From assembly GCF_000183135.1 (NCBI RefSeq), contig NC_014734.1:3100001-3164000 (forward strand): 64,000 bases of DNA. Reading direction: 5' to 3'. The position numbers and the translations under genes were made by a program. Below the pieces are notes generated by a model that worked only from the letters and a program-made list of their open reading frames with translations, did no database searches and was not told the DNA's origin. The stretch comes from Paludibacter propionicigenes WB4. GTDB lineage: Bacteria; Bacteroidota; Bacteroidia; Bacteroidales; Paludibacteraceae. Shown here in pieces: positions 36,201-42,990 of this stretch. Numbering within the stretch: position 1 is the first letter of the stretch; each line of letters starts with the position of its first letter.

Positions 36201-36748
36201 GAAGTCTTCTTTTCGTCCAGAGGCAAAAACTTGTCGTGCAGAAACGCAACCAGTTTTTGATCGGCATGTGGGTTCTCACTAAATTGAAGATAGTTTATTC
36301 CTTTTTCTTTCAGGTAGATTTGTATTACAGCCAGCTCAAAGCTCTCTTTCAGAAAATCGATTATGTTGGTGGGAACAGCATCAATCTTTAAAGGGTCGAA
36401 ACGATGGATATAGTGACTATTGATATTGCGGATGTCCGATATTAAACGTTTAATATTTTCTATAAATTCTTTATCAAACTGTTGTAGGCTTATAAAACGT
36501 GTTGGTCTTTTTGCTCGTAAATTTTCATCGAGGACGTATTCAAACAGATTCTCGGTATCCAGTTGTTTAAATGTATGCCCAACGGCAAAATAATGAATAC
36601 GTTGTTCTTTGTTTACATCGTTTTGTGCTTTGATGTCGAAGTTGCGACATGACTTTTCTGCTATTGGTGCAATAGCTCCCTTGGAGTCGAAAATCTTTTT
36701 AAAAGAATTGATTCCATTGAAATAAATGTTGTTTGCAGATGTTTTCAT
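33284..36748 (-). CDS. cas13b: Cas13b, type VI-B RNA-guided RNase
   Basis: A 1154-residue single effector with two HEPN ribonuclease motifs near its two ends: RNINSH at residues 107-112 and RNKAFH at 1068-1073, each of the form R(N)X3H. Terminal placement of both HEPN domains and the Lys-rich middle are characteristic of Cas13b, and differ from Cas13a, in which both lie in the C-terminal half. It binds a crRNA with a 3' repeat handle and, once target RNA pairs, cleaves RNA in cis and in trans; it also processes its crRNA. The sequence matches my memory of Paludibacter propionicigenes Cas13b. No csx27 or csx28 gene is adjacent. The array lies 17 bp beyond the stop, in convergent orientation. 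Confidence 0.97.
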   Translation of the reverse strand: MKTSANNIYFNGINSFKKIFDSKGAIAPIAEKSCRNFDIKAQNDVNKEQRIHYFAVGHTFKQLDTENLFEYVLDENLRAKRPTRFISLQQFDKEFIENIKRLISDIRNINSHYIHRFDPLKIDAVPTNIIDFLKESFELAVIQIYLKEKGINYLQFSENPHADQKLVAFLHDKFLPLDEKKTSMLQNETPQLKEYKEYRKYFKTLSKQAAIDQLLFAEKETDYIWNLFDSHPVLTISAGKYLSFYSCLFLLSMFLYKSEANQLISKIKGFKKNTTEEEKSKREIFTFFSKRFNSMDIDSEENQLVKFRDLILYLNHYPVAWNKDLELDSSNPAMTDKLKSKIIELEINRSFPLYEGNERFATFAKYQIWGKKHLGKSIEKEYINASFTDEEITAYTYETDTCPELKDAHKKLADLKAAKGLFGKRKEKNESDIKKTETSIRELQHEPNPIKDKLIQRIEKNLLTVSYGRNQDRFMDFSARFLAEINYFGQDASFKMYHFYATDEQNSELEKYELPKDKKKYDSLKFHQGKLVHFISYKEHLKRYESWDDAFVIENNAIQLKLSFDGVENTVTIQRALLIYLLEDALRNIQNNTAENAGKQLLQEYYSHNKADLSAFKQILTQQDSIEPQQKTEFKKLLPRRLLNNYSPAINHLQTPHSSLPLILEKALLAEKRYCSLVVKAKAEGNYDDFIKRNKGKQFKLQFIRKAWNLMYFRNSYLQNVQAAGHHKSFHIERDEFNDFSRYMFAFEELSQYKYYLNEMFEKKGFFENNEFKILFQSGTSLENLYEKTKQKFEIWLASNTAKTNKPDNYHLNNYEQQFSNQLFFINLSHFINYLKSTGKLQTDANGQIIYEALNNVQYLIPEYYYTDKPERSESKSGNKLYNKLKATKLEDALLYEMAMCYLKADKQIADKAKHPITKLLTSDVEFNITNKEGIQLYHLLVPFKKIDAFIGLKMHKEQQDKKHPTSFLANIVNYLELVKNDKDIRKTYEAFSTNPVKRTLTYDDLAKIDGHLISKSIKFTNVTLELERYFIFKESLIVKKGNNIDFKYIKGLRNYYNNEKKKNEGIRNKAFHFGIPDSKSYDQLIRDAEVMFIANEVKPTHATKYTDLNKQLHTVCDKLMETVHNDYFSKEGDGKKKREAAGQKYFENIISAK

Positions 36749-36850
36749 AAGTATATGATGTTTTTATTATATATGCAAGGTGTAGAGATGATTTAGTTTT
36801 TTAGTAGTGTTCTTAGCGTTTTTCCCATTCCAATCTTTTTTCAAACTCAT

Positions 36851-36930
36851 CGGAGAGTAGTTGCTCGGTTCTTCGGAGAGTAATTTTAAAACGCTCGGAA
36901 AGCATTTTTAAAATGGTAGGAGACTGTTTT
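36851..36930. repeat. Imperfect tandem repeats upstream of cas13b
   Basis: CGGAGAGTA (36851), CGGAGAGTA (36874), CGGAAAGCA (36896) and TAGGAGACT (36917) recur with spacing 23, 22 and 21 bp, each followed by T-rich sequence. On the minus strand a 30-codon frame (36813-36905, starting MLSERFKITL) runs through three of them, but coding is unproven. They lie 100-180 bp upstream of the cas13b start. Confidence 0.5.
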
Positions 36931-36988
36931 TATTCTCGTCGGTAACGAGTGATACTTCTTGTAAAATAGAAAACCGAAAGCGCCATAC

Positions 36989-37506
36989 GACCCGTTGCAT
37001 TCTCGTATTTTGCTCCCGGTTTTAGGGTTGTCCGGTTCGACTATCTTATAGTTTTTCGAACTTGATATTGTTCAACATTTCCCGTACATCGCTGCCCGGT
37101 CGGTAAGTTACCTTGGTGTCTGTTATCATAGCCGTTGTAAATTTTTCTTCACTTTCGGCACCTTCGCTCTTGATGTTTATCTGAAATGTACCGAAATCGC
37201 CAAAGCGTACAATCTCACCATTTTTCAAGTGTCGGTTCAGAATTTTTGTCAGGTCGTTCAATACGGCCAGTACATCGGTGTCGCTCACGGTCGAAGAGTT
37301 TTCGGCTATTTCGCGGCTAATTTGTTTTAGTGTTATATCCCCTACACTTTTTGTTTGGGCATAATACTTTTTGGGTGCATCGGGGTTTCCTGGATTCCCC
37401 TTCAATGCTAATACATACTTTACATTCATGATTTTTTTTCGATTAAAGTTTTTATTTATTTTGCTCGACTTGCCAATAGGTTTTGACAGGTCAAGTGCAA
37501 CGGGTC
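36989..37506. repeat. 11-bp inverted repeat flanking the HU-family gene
   Basis: GACCCGTTGCA at 36989-36999 and its exact complement TGCAACGGGTC at 37496-37506 bracket the HU gene. The match does not extend further. It could be the trace of a mobile unit or chance. Confidence 0.35.
37046..37429 (-). CDS. HU_rel-type histone-like DNA-binding protein
   Basis: A 127-residue protein of the HU/IHF superfamily variant common in Bacteroidetes (HU_rel type). MNVKYVLALKGNPGNPDAPKKYYAQ is the typical start, and GEIVRFGDFGTFQINIKSEG marks the beta arm that grips DNA in HU. It is longer than classical 90-residue HU, with an N-terminal extension. These proteins often lie near mobile or variable regions. 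It is 297 bp upstream of cas13b on the same strand, but the gap and repeats argue against one operon. Confidence 0.88.
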   Translation of the reverse strand: MNVKYVLALKGNPGNPDAPKKYYAQTKSVGDITLKQISREIAENSSTVSDTDVLAVLNDLTKILNRHLKNGEIVRFGDFGTFQINIKSEGAESEEKFTTAMITDTKVTYRPGSDVREMLNNIKFEKL

Positions 37507-38007
37507 ATTGGTTAGTGTTGTTTTCAAACACCGATTAAATCAATAACACGGCTTGCACCCTGAGCAAAAGCGAAATGTGCAGCTATGCGCTCTAAGCTGC
37601 TGTGAATACACGAATGCTTCTGAAAGTGGTAATTGTAAACCATAGTGTATTGATAAAAGTTTCCTAGTCAGTTTCTGTTTTCTGTTTTTCGCTTCCGATG
37701 GTTTAGTCTGTCGGAACTGAAATTATTGATTAACAAAACAGTGCGACAAATATACAGAGTTTTAATTTAATTTCCAATAGGATGTAAGTATAAAATTATA
37801 ATCTTTTCAATATGTTATATCCGTTAGGCTGCTGTTTGTGTGATGATTACTGCCTGAAAGATGCCTGCCGTTAAGCCTTGAAGCTGCCTGTTGGTCGGCG
37901 ATGGCAGCGGTTTATAAAGTGCCAAAGAGCAAGTCGGTGTATTTGCATTACACACTTTAATTCTCTACAAAAAAACCTAAAACTTAGTGTTTCCGAACAT
38001 TCATTTC
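37507..38007. other. Non-coding region after the HU gene
   Basis: No frame of convincing length. The stretch at about 37825-37960 is GC-richer than its surroundings, with repeated GCTGCC/GCCTGC words, and may be the relic of a gene, but I cannot identify it. Confidence 0.3.
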
Positions 38008-38015
38008 TATCTTTG
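38008..38015 (+). promoter_or_regulatory. -7 element far upstream of aldo/keto reductase
   Basis: TATCTTTG is a perfect match, but the next gene starts 375 bp downstream. If used, the transcript would carry a long leader containing six hairpins. Confidence 0.5.
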
Positions 38016-38116
38016 CGTTTAGCAAACTTAGTAATACACTAGAGATTATATAAGTTTGATTCTTTGAACTTCTAATGCTTTGATTTATGACTAATGAGGC
38101 ATATTATTTAATTTTA

Positions 38117-38319
38117 GATTCCTGAAGGGAATCAATGTGAATAACCGCCGGTAAAACCGGCGGATGAGAATCATAGAAACTGTTGGAGCCCTGAAGGGGT
38201 TCAATGACATTTTTTATAGTGATATTCAGCCCACTTCGGGGCTGGAGTTGTGTTTTGATTTTCATCCCCCGGTTGCGCTTCACTTACCGGGGGTTATTCA
38301 AATTTAGCCACTTCGTGGC
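38117..38319. repeat. 203-bp six-hairpin inverted-repeat element
   Basis: Hairpins: GATTCC/GGAATC (38117-38133), CCGCCGGT/ACCGGCGG (38145-38163), AGCCCTGAAGGGGTT (38188-38202), CAGCCC/GGGCTG (38227-38244), CCCCCGGT/ACCGGGGG (38266-38293) and GCCAC/GTGGC (38307-38319). Reading the right half on the minus strand gives the same order as the left half (TGAATAACC, a CCGGT hairpin, GGATGA, AATCA, then an AGCCC hairpin). The whole is one imperfect inverted repeat centred near 38215. Confidence 0.8.
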
Positions 38320-38390
38320 AATAAATAGTCTTTGCAATAAACTCTTATGTTCGTAACATTATATAATGTCTAATAAATAATAAAGGTGAT

Positions 38391-39329
38391 ATGACAAATC
38401 TTACGTTTCAGAATGGCGACCGGTTGCCTGTCCTAGGTCTGGGTACCTGGCTGTCGAAAAATAATGATGCATACAATGCTATACTCGAAGCTATCCGCAC
38501 GGGCTACCGGCATATTGATTGTGCGTCGATGTATGGCAATGAAAAGGAAATAGGACTGGCACTGCAGGAGGCTTTCAGGCTCGGGTTGGTGAAAAGGGAA
38601 GAGCTTTTTATTACTTCCAAGCTCTGGAACAGCGACCATGCGCCGGAGCGGGTAGAGGTGGCTATACGCAAAACACTGGCAGACCTGCAACTGGATTACC
38701 TTGACTTGTACCTGATGCACTGGCCGGTGGCTTTTAAAACCGGATGTGTTCATGTGAAACAGGCTTCGGAGGTGTGGTCGCTGGACGAAATGCCGCTATC
38801 CGTTACCTGGAAAGCGCTTGAGGGAGTGAAAAAGAACGGACTAAGCCGCCATATCGGTGTGTCGAACTTTAATATCCCTAAGCTAAACCAGCTGATAGCC
38901 AAAGCAGAGATTGTGCCCGAAGTCAACCAGATAGAACTGCACCCTTACCTGCAACAGACCGAACTGCTTGCTTACTGTCAGGCAAAAGGGATCGTGGTGA
39001 CGGCTTATTCTCCGTTGGGTACCAGCAAGCTGGTGCATAGCGAGGTAGGACTTACGCACGAAAAAGTGGTGCTCGCTGTGGCCGAAAAACATCATGCTAC
39101 ACCGGCTCAGGTATTGTTGGCATGGGGTATGGGACGTGGAACTGCGGTTATACCGAAGTCGGTGAATGCAACACGTATTGCTGATAATTATGCTGCGCTG
39201 AATCTGCAGCTGGATGCAGAGGATGTGACTCTTATCAACTCGCTGGAACGAAACCTGCGTATGGCATTGGGCGATTTTTGTGTGGTGCCGGGTGGAAGTT
39301 ATACCTTGCAGAGTATCTGGGAGGAGTAA
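38391..39329 (+). CDS. Aldo/keto reductase
   Basis: A 312-residue NADPH-dependent oxidoreductase with a TIM barrel. The catalytic tetrad is seen: Asp and Tyr in HIDCASMYGNEKEIG, Lys in LFITSKLWN, His in LYLMHWP. GVSNFNIPKL and IPKSVNATRI are the AKR signatures; the latter binds the 2'-phosphate of NADPH. Similarity is to aldehyde/alcohol reductases of the AKR1-5 type. Substrate unknown. It converges with the PAS-HTH gene 13 bp away. Confidence 0.92.
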   Translation: MTNLTFQNGDRLPVLGLGTWLSKNNDAYNAILEAIRTGYRHIDCASMYGNEKEIGLALQEAFRLGLVKREELFITSKLWNSDHAPERVEVAIRKTLADLQLDYLDLYLMHWPVAFKTGCVHVKQASEVWSLDEMPLSVTWKALEGVKKNGLSRHIGVSNFNIPKLNQLIAKAEIVPEVNQIELHPYLQQTELLAYCQAKGIVVTAYSPLGTSKLVHSEVGLTHEKVVLAVAEKHHATPAQVLLAWGMGRGTAVIPKSVNATRIADNYAALNLQLDAEDVTLINSLERNLRMALGDFCVVPGGSYTLQSIWEE

Positions 39330-39342
39330 TGTTCCCGACTGC

Positions 39343-40125
39343 TTATTTCTGCACGTGTTTTAATGACTCTAGCTTGCGTATAAACTCTTTGCCGTTGGCA
39401 AAAGTGGTTTTTTTCAGTATGCGGTGAAAAGAAACCCGGAGGCTGTTGGGGGTTTTGCCCGTCAGGTTGGAAATATCGTCGATAGTCATTTTGAGCGATA
39501 AGTAGCCGCACAGGAGCAATTCCATGTTCGAAAATCCGGGAAACATGTTGGTGAGTAAATCCAGTCTTTCTTCGCTGACTACCTCGGGCTTGGCGGGGCG
39601 TATAAATTTGTTGGCGAGAATTTCTTCCAGCATATCGTTGAGAATAATTTCGTCGAGCAAATTCTTTCCGGGTTTGTTCAGGTAAGGTCTCAGGCGTTGT
39701 GCCTCGCGCTTGTATGCTTGCGACAGTTGATCCAGCACGGCCTGGCTCTGTGCATGCGACTCGGTGAACTGAATCAGTATCAGCCCCGGGTTGTCGGGTA
39801 GAGCGCCTGCAGTCATATCTACACTGCTTATCGTTTTGTCGAATCGTCGGAGCAATATCTCGCGGCTTATCAGGTCGGTATTCCGGCTGATGGTTTTTAT
39901 CATATCCATCGTGCGCTGCGAGTCGATAAACATGTTTCTGATATTTTGTTTATCAAAAATGAAATCTTCTTTGGTGGCGGCTTTGAAAAACCTGATGGCT
40001 TGTTGGTTTACTTCCAGAATCATCCCATTGCTGTCAATAATCAAAGCACAGGTAGGCATCCATTGAAAAACGGATGACAGCGATTGTTGATGGCCTGATT
40101 TATTGTTGAGATTATCCGAAATCAT
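39343..40125 (-). CDS. PAS/HTH (LuxR-type) transcriptional regulator
   Basis: A 260-residue protein. The N-terminal part (WMPTCALIIDSNGMILEVNQQAIRFF) looks like a PAS domain, and a second sensory-like segment follows. The C-terminal FSNMELLLCGYLSLKMTIDDISNLTG then NSLRVSFHRILKKTT is a LuxR-like helix-turn-helix. The ligand or signal cannot be inferred. It lies upstream of nothing co-directional, so it is a single-gene unit. Confidence 0.8.
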   Translation of the reverse strand: MISDNLNNKSGHQQSLSSVFQWMPTCALIIDSNGMILEVNQQAIRFFKAATKEDFIFDKQNIRNMFIDSQRTMDMIKTISRNTDLISREILLRRFDKTISSVDMTAGALPDNPGLILIQFTESHAQSQAVLDQLSQAYKREAQRLRPYLNKPGKNLLDEIILNDMLEEILANKFIRPAKPEVVSEERLDLLTNMFPGFSNMELLLCGYLSLKMTIDDISNLTGKTPNSLRVSFHRILKKTTFANGKEFIRKLESLKHVQK

Positions 40126-40156
40126 AGTTGAAATTTAAAGCCGGACTTAAAAACAA

Positions 40157-40189
40157 ATCGGAGTGTAACTTTAAAGGCTACACTCCGAT
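40157..40189 (-). terminator. Terminator of pgk
   Basis: An 11-bp stem (40157-40167 with 40179-40189), followed on the minus strand by a TTTGTTTTT tract, lies 31 bp after the pgk stop. Confidence 0.88.
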
Positions 40190-40219
40190 GTCTTTTATTT
40201 CTGTCTGTGTAGAGCCTGA

Positions 40220-41476
40220 TTAAAATCCACGGATAGCTTCGATACCCGGAAGAACTTTACCTTCCATGTATTCAAGCATAGCACCACCACCGGTAGAAAC
40301 GTAGCTTACTTTATCAGCCAGGTTGTTCTTGTTGATAGCTGCTACCGAGTCACCACCACCGATCAACGAGAATGCACCTTTTGAAGTTGCAGTTGCCACA
40401 GCGTGAGCAATAGCAGTAGTTCCTTTAGCGAATTTTTCCATTTCAAATACACCCATTGGACCATTCCAAAGAACAGTTTTAGAGTTTGCAATTACTTCGC
40501 TGAAAGTAGCAATGGTTTCGTCAGCAATATCCAATCCCATCCATCCGGCAGGAGTTTCGTTTGTTTTCGAAATGCAGGTTTCAGCATCAGCAGCAAATTT
40601 ATCAGCGTTTACAGCATCAGTAGGGATGTATACATTTACGCCTTTTGCTTTTGCTTTGTTCAAAATTTCAAGAGCCAAATCAAGTTTGTCCACTTCGCAA
40701 AGTGAGTTACCAATTTCGCCACCCTGAGCTTTGATAAAAGTATAAGTCATACCACCACCGATAATCAGGTTCTGAACGCGGTCAAGCAGGTTTTCGATAA
40801 TCAAAATCTTATCAGATACCTTAGCACCACCCATGATAGCTGTAAAAGGAGCCTGAGCTTCTTTCAATACTTTATCCATAGCAATCAACTCGCTGTTGAT
40901 AAGGAATCCGAACATTTTATTTTCAGTAGAGAAGTATTCGGCAATAACAGCGGTAGAACCGTGAGCACGGTGAGCAGTTCCGAATGCATCGTTTACATAA
41001 ACATCGGCGTAGCCTGCCAATTTCTTAGCAAATTCTTTTTGTTTAGCTTTCAATGCTTTTTTAGCTTCTTTCTTTTCTTCGTCGGTAGCAAATTCGCCAC
41101 GTGGTTTGCCTTCTTCTTCTTCATAAAAACGAAGGTTTTCGAGCAATAAGATTTCGCCGGCTTTCAATGCAGCAGCTTGTGCATCAGCATTGGCACAGTC
41201 TTCAGCAAATTGTATCTTTTGTCCTACGCGATCTTCAACTGCAGAAATAATTTGTTTCAACGAAAACTTAGGATCCGGGTTTTGTTTCGGACGACCCATG
41301 TGAGACATCAAAATTACAGAACCGCCATCAGCTAAAATCTTTTTAATTGTAGGCAATGCTCCGCGAATACGGGTATCGTCGGTAACGGCACCGGTTTCTT
41401 TATTCAAAGGAACATTAAAGTCCACACGAACTATTGCCTTTTTACCGGCAAAATTAAATTTGTCAATTGTTTGCAT
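40220..41476 (-). CDS. pgk: Phosphoglycerate kinase
   Basis: A 418-residue glycolytic kinase. [13 protein letters not shown] at the N-terminus, SHMGRPKQ and the glycine-rich nucleotide loop [10 protein letters not shown] are diagnostic. An insertion rich in Lys/Glu ([19 protein letters not shown]) between residues about 130 and 150 is a common feature of Bacteroidetes PGK. The -7 element lies 165 bp upstream, implying a long 5' leader. Confidence 0.97.
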   Translation of the reverse strand: MQTIDKFNFAGKKAIVRVDFNVPLNKETGAVTDDTRIRGALPTIKKILADGGSVILMSHMGRPKQNPDPKFSLKQIISAVEDRVGQKIQFAEDCANADAQAAALKAGEILLLENLRFYEEEEGKPRGEFATDEEKKEAKKALKAKQKEFAKKLAGYADVYVNDAFGTAHRAHGSTAVIAEYFSTENKMFGFLINSELIAMDKVLKEAQAPFTAIMGGAKVSDKILIIENLLDRVQNLIIGGGMTYTFIKAQGGEIGNSLCEVDKLDLALEILNKAKAKGVNVYIPTDAVNADKFAADAETCISKTNETPAGWMGLDIADETIATFSEVIANSKTVLWNGPMGVFEMEKFAKGTTAIAHAVATATSKGAFSLIGGGDSVAAINKNNLADKVSYVSTGGGAMLEYMEGKVLPGIEAIRGF

Positions 41477-41640
41477 ATTCTTATTATTTATGAATGTTTG
41501 ATACTTACTGGCCTGATAATTTGTGTCGGAAATAAACGACCGTGCATTATCATGTGTTTCTGCTGATTATTCCTGACGTTTGTCTTTAATTCTTTGTCAG
41601 ATAACCTAAGAGCTTCAAGAATAGCCCTTTTTTTCGACCA

Positions 41641-41648
41641 CAAAGATA
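41641..41648 (-). promoter_or_regulatory. -7 element of pgk
   Basis: The complement reads TATCTTTG. It leaves a leader of about 155 bases before the pgk start at 41476. Confidence 0.6.
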
Positions 41649-41760
41649 CAAATAAACTTAGAATTTTGAGCAATTTGTTCCCAAGCATTTTGAAATGAAA
41701 ATAGGTACTTTTATTTGTCAAAAAATTAAAGAAATTTTTCTCTAATTGAATATATAATTG

Positions 41761-41768
41761 TATCTTTG
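41761..41768 (+). promoter_or_regulatory. -7 element of mdh
   Basis: TATCTTTG, 48 bp before the ATG at 41817. It overlaps the longer frame that begins at 41766, so the ATG at 41817 is the start. Confidence 0.75.
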
Positions 41769-41816
41769 CGTCAGTATACTTATAACAAGAAAGAACAATT
41801 AAAAAATAAAATTATT

Positions 41817-42758
41817 ATGTCAAAAGTAACCGTAGTAGGTGCCGGTAATGTAGGTGCCACATGTGCAAATGTACTTGCATTCAATGAAGTAGCTGACGAA
41901 GTTGTAATGCTTGATGTGAAAGAAGGCGTATCAGAAGGAAAAGCGTTGGATATGCTTCAAACTGCCGCTTTGTTAGGCTTCGATTCTAAAATTGTTGGTT
42001 GCACCAATGATTATGCTCAAACAGCAAATTCAGATGTTGTAGTTATCACTTCAGGTATTCCACGTAAACCGGGTATGACTCGCGAAGAGTTGATTGGTGT
42101 AAATGCAGGTATCGTTAAAAGCGTAGCAGGTAATATCCTGAAATACTCTCCAAACGCTATCATTGTTGTGGTTAGTAACCCAATGGATACAATGACTTAT
42201 TTGGCATTTAAATCATTAGGTCTTCCTAAAAACAAAGTTATCGGTATGGGTGGTACATTGGATAGCTCACGTTTCAAATGCTATTTGAGCAAAGCATTGA
42301 ATGCTAACCCAACTGAAGTTGAAGGTTTGGTAATCGGTGGTCACGGTGATACTACTATGATTCCGTTGACTCGTTTTGCTTCTTACAAAGGTCGTCCGGT
42401 AGCTGATATTCTTGATGCTGAAACATTGGCTAAAGTTGTTGCTGATACTATGGTTGGTGGAGCTACTTTGACCGGTCTTCTTGGAACTTCTGCATGGTAT
42501 GCTCCGGGAGCTGCTGCTGCTTACCTGGTTGAATCTATCATTCACGATCAGAAAAAAGTTATCCCTTGCTGTGTTTACCTTGAAGGAGAATACGGACAAA
42601 AAGATATTTGCATTGGTGTACCAGTATTAATTGGTAAAAACGGTGTTGAAGAAATTGTTGATTACAAACTGAATGCTGAAGAAAAAGCATTGTTCGAAAA
42701 GAGCGCTGCTGCAGTACGTGCTACTAACGATGTGTTGAAAGAAATCAACGTATTGTAA
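41817..42758 (+). CDS. mdh: Malate dehydrogenase
   Basis: A 313-residue NAD-dependent dehydrogenase of the LDH-like MDH type. SKVTVVGAGNVGATCA is the NAD loop, VVVVSNPMDTMTY the central motif and VIGGHGDTTMIPL carries the catalytic His. The Arg in IPRKPGMTREEL binds malate. It interconverts malate and oxaloacetate; with fumarate reduction this serves succinate/propionate fermentation typical of Paludibacter-like organisms. It has its own promoter and terminator. Confidence 0.96.
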   Translation: MSKVTVVGAGNVGATCANVLAFNEVADEVVMLDVKEGVSEGKALDMLQTAALLGFDSKIVGCTNDYAQTANSDVVVITSGIPRKPGMTREELIGVNAGIVKSVAGNILKYSPNAIIVVVSNPMDTMTYLAFKSLGLPKNKVIGMGGTLDSSRFKCYLSKALNANPTEVEGLVIGGHGDTTMIPLTRFASYKGRPVADILDAETLAKVVADTMVGGATLTGLLGTSAWYAPGAAAAYLVESIIHDQKKVIPCCVYLEGEYGQKDICIGVPVLIGKNGVEEIVDYKLNAEEKALFEKSAAAVRATNDVLKEINVL

Positions 42759-42784
42759 TTAAAAACAACTATACTTTTATTATT

Positions 42785-42818
42785 AAAAAGTCGCAATAAG
42801 ATCTTATTGCGACTTTTT
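42785..42818 (+). terminator. Terminator of mdh
   Basis: A 16-bp stem (42785-42800 with 42803-42818) with a 2-base loop that ends in a T-run. Confidence 0.92.
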
Positions 42819-42990
42819 TTTGCTCATGAGTATCTTTCAGAAAAAAAAACAAAAGTTGATAATCGCTTATCAATCTGTTTTATGCCCATAAAATGCTAGG
42901 TGTATTGTTTAAAAACCAAACTCTCGATTGGTTCAATAACTTAAACTATCTTCTAATTCAATAGTCAATACAATATGTACTTTGAATTTA

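Noticed and set aside
33284-36748. Assignment as Cas13a
   Set aside because: The two HEPN motifs are at the N- and C-terminal ends, and the repeat has the GTTG...ACAAC form of Cas13b systems.
36813-36905. 30-codon minus-strand frame before cas13b
   Set aside because: Not listed as a gene: too short, formed by imperfect tandem repeats, and without a start signal. Kept only as an observation.
37825-37960. Possible tRNA or gene relic in the GC-richer patch
   Set aside because: No cloverleaf or TPsiC-type sequence and no open frame could be supported.
38117-38319. Second CRISPR array near the HU gene
   Set aside because: The units are mirror-image hairpins, not direct repeats with unique spacers.
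41488-41721. 77-codon minus-strand frame between pgk and mdh
   Set aside because: It overlaps the pgk promoter word at 41641-41648 and has no protein-like features.
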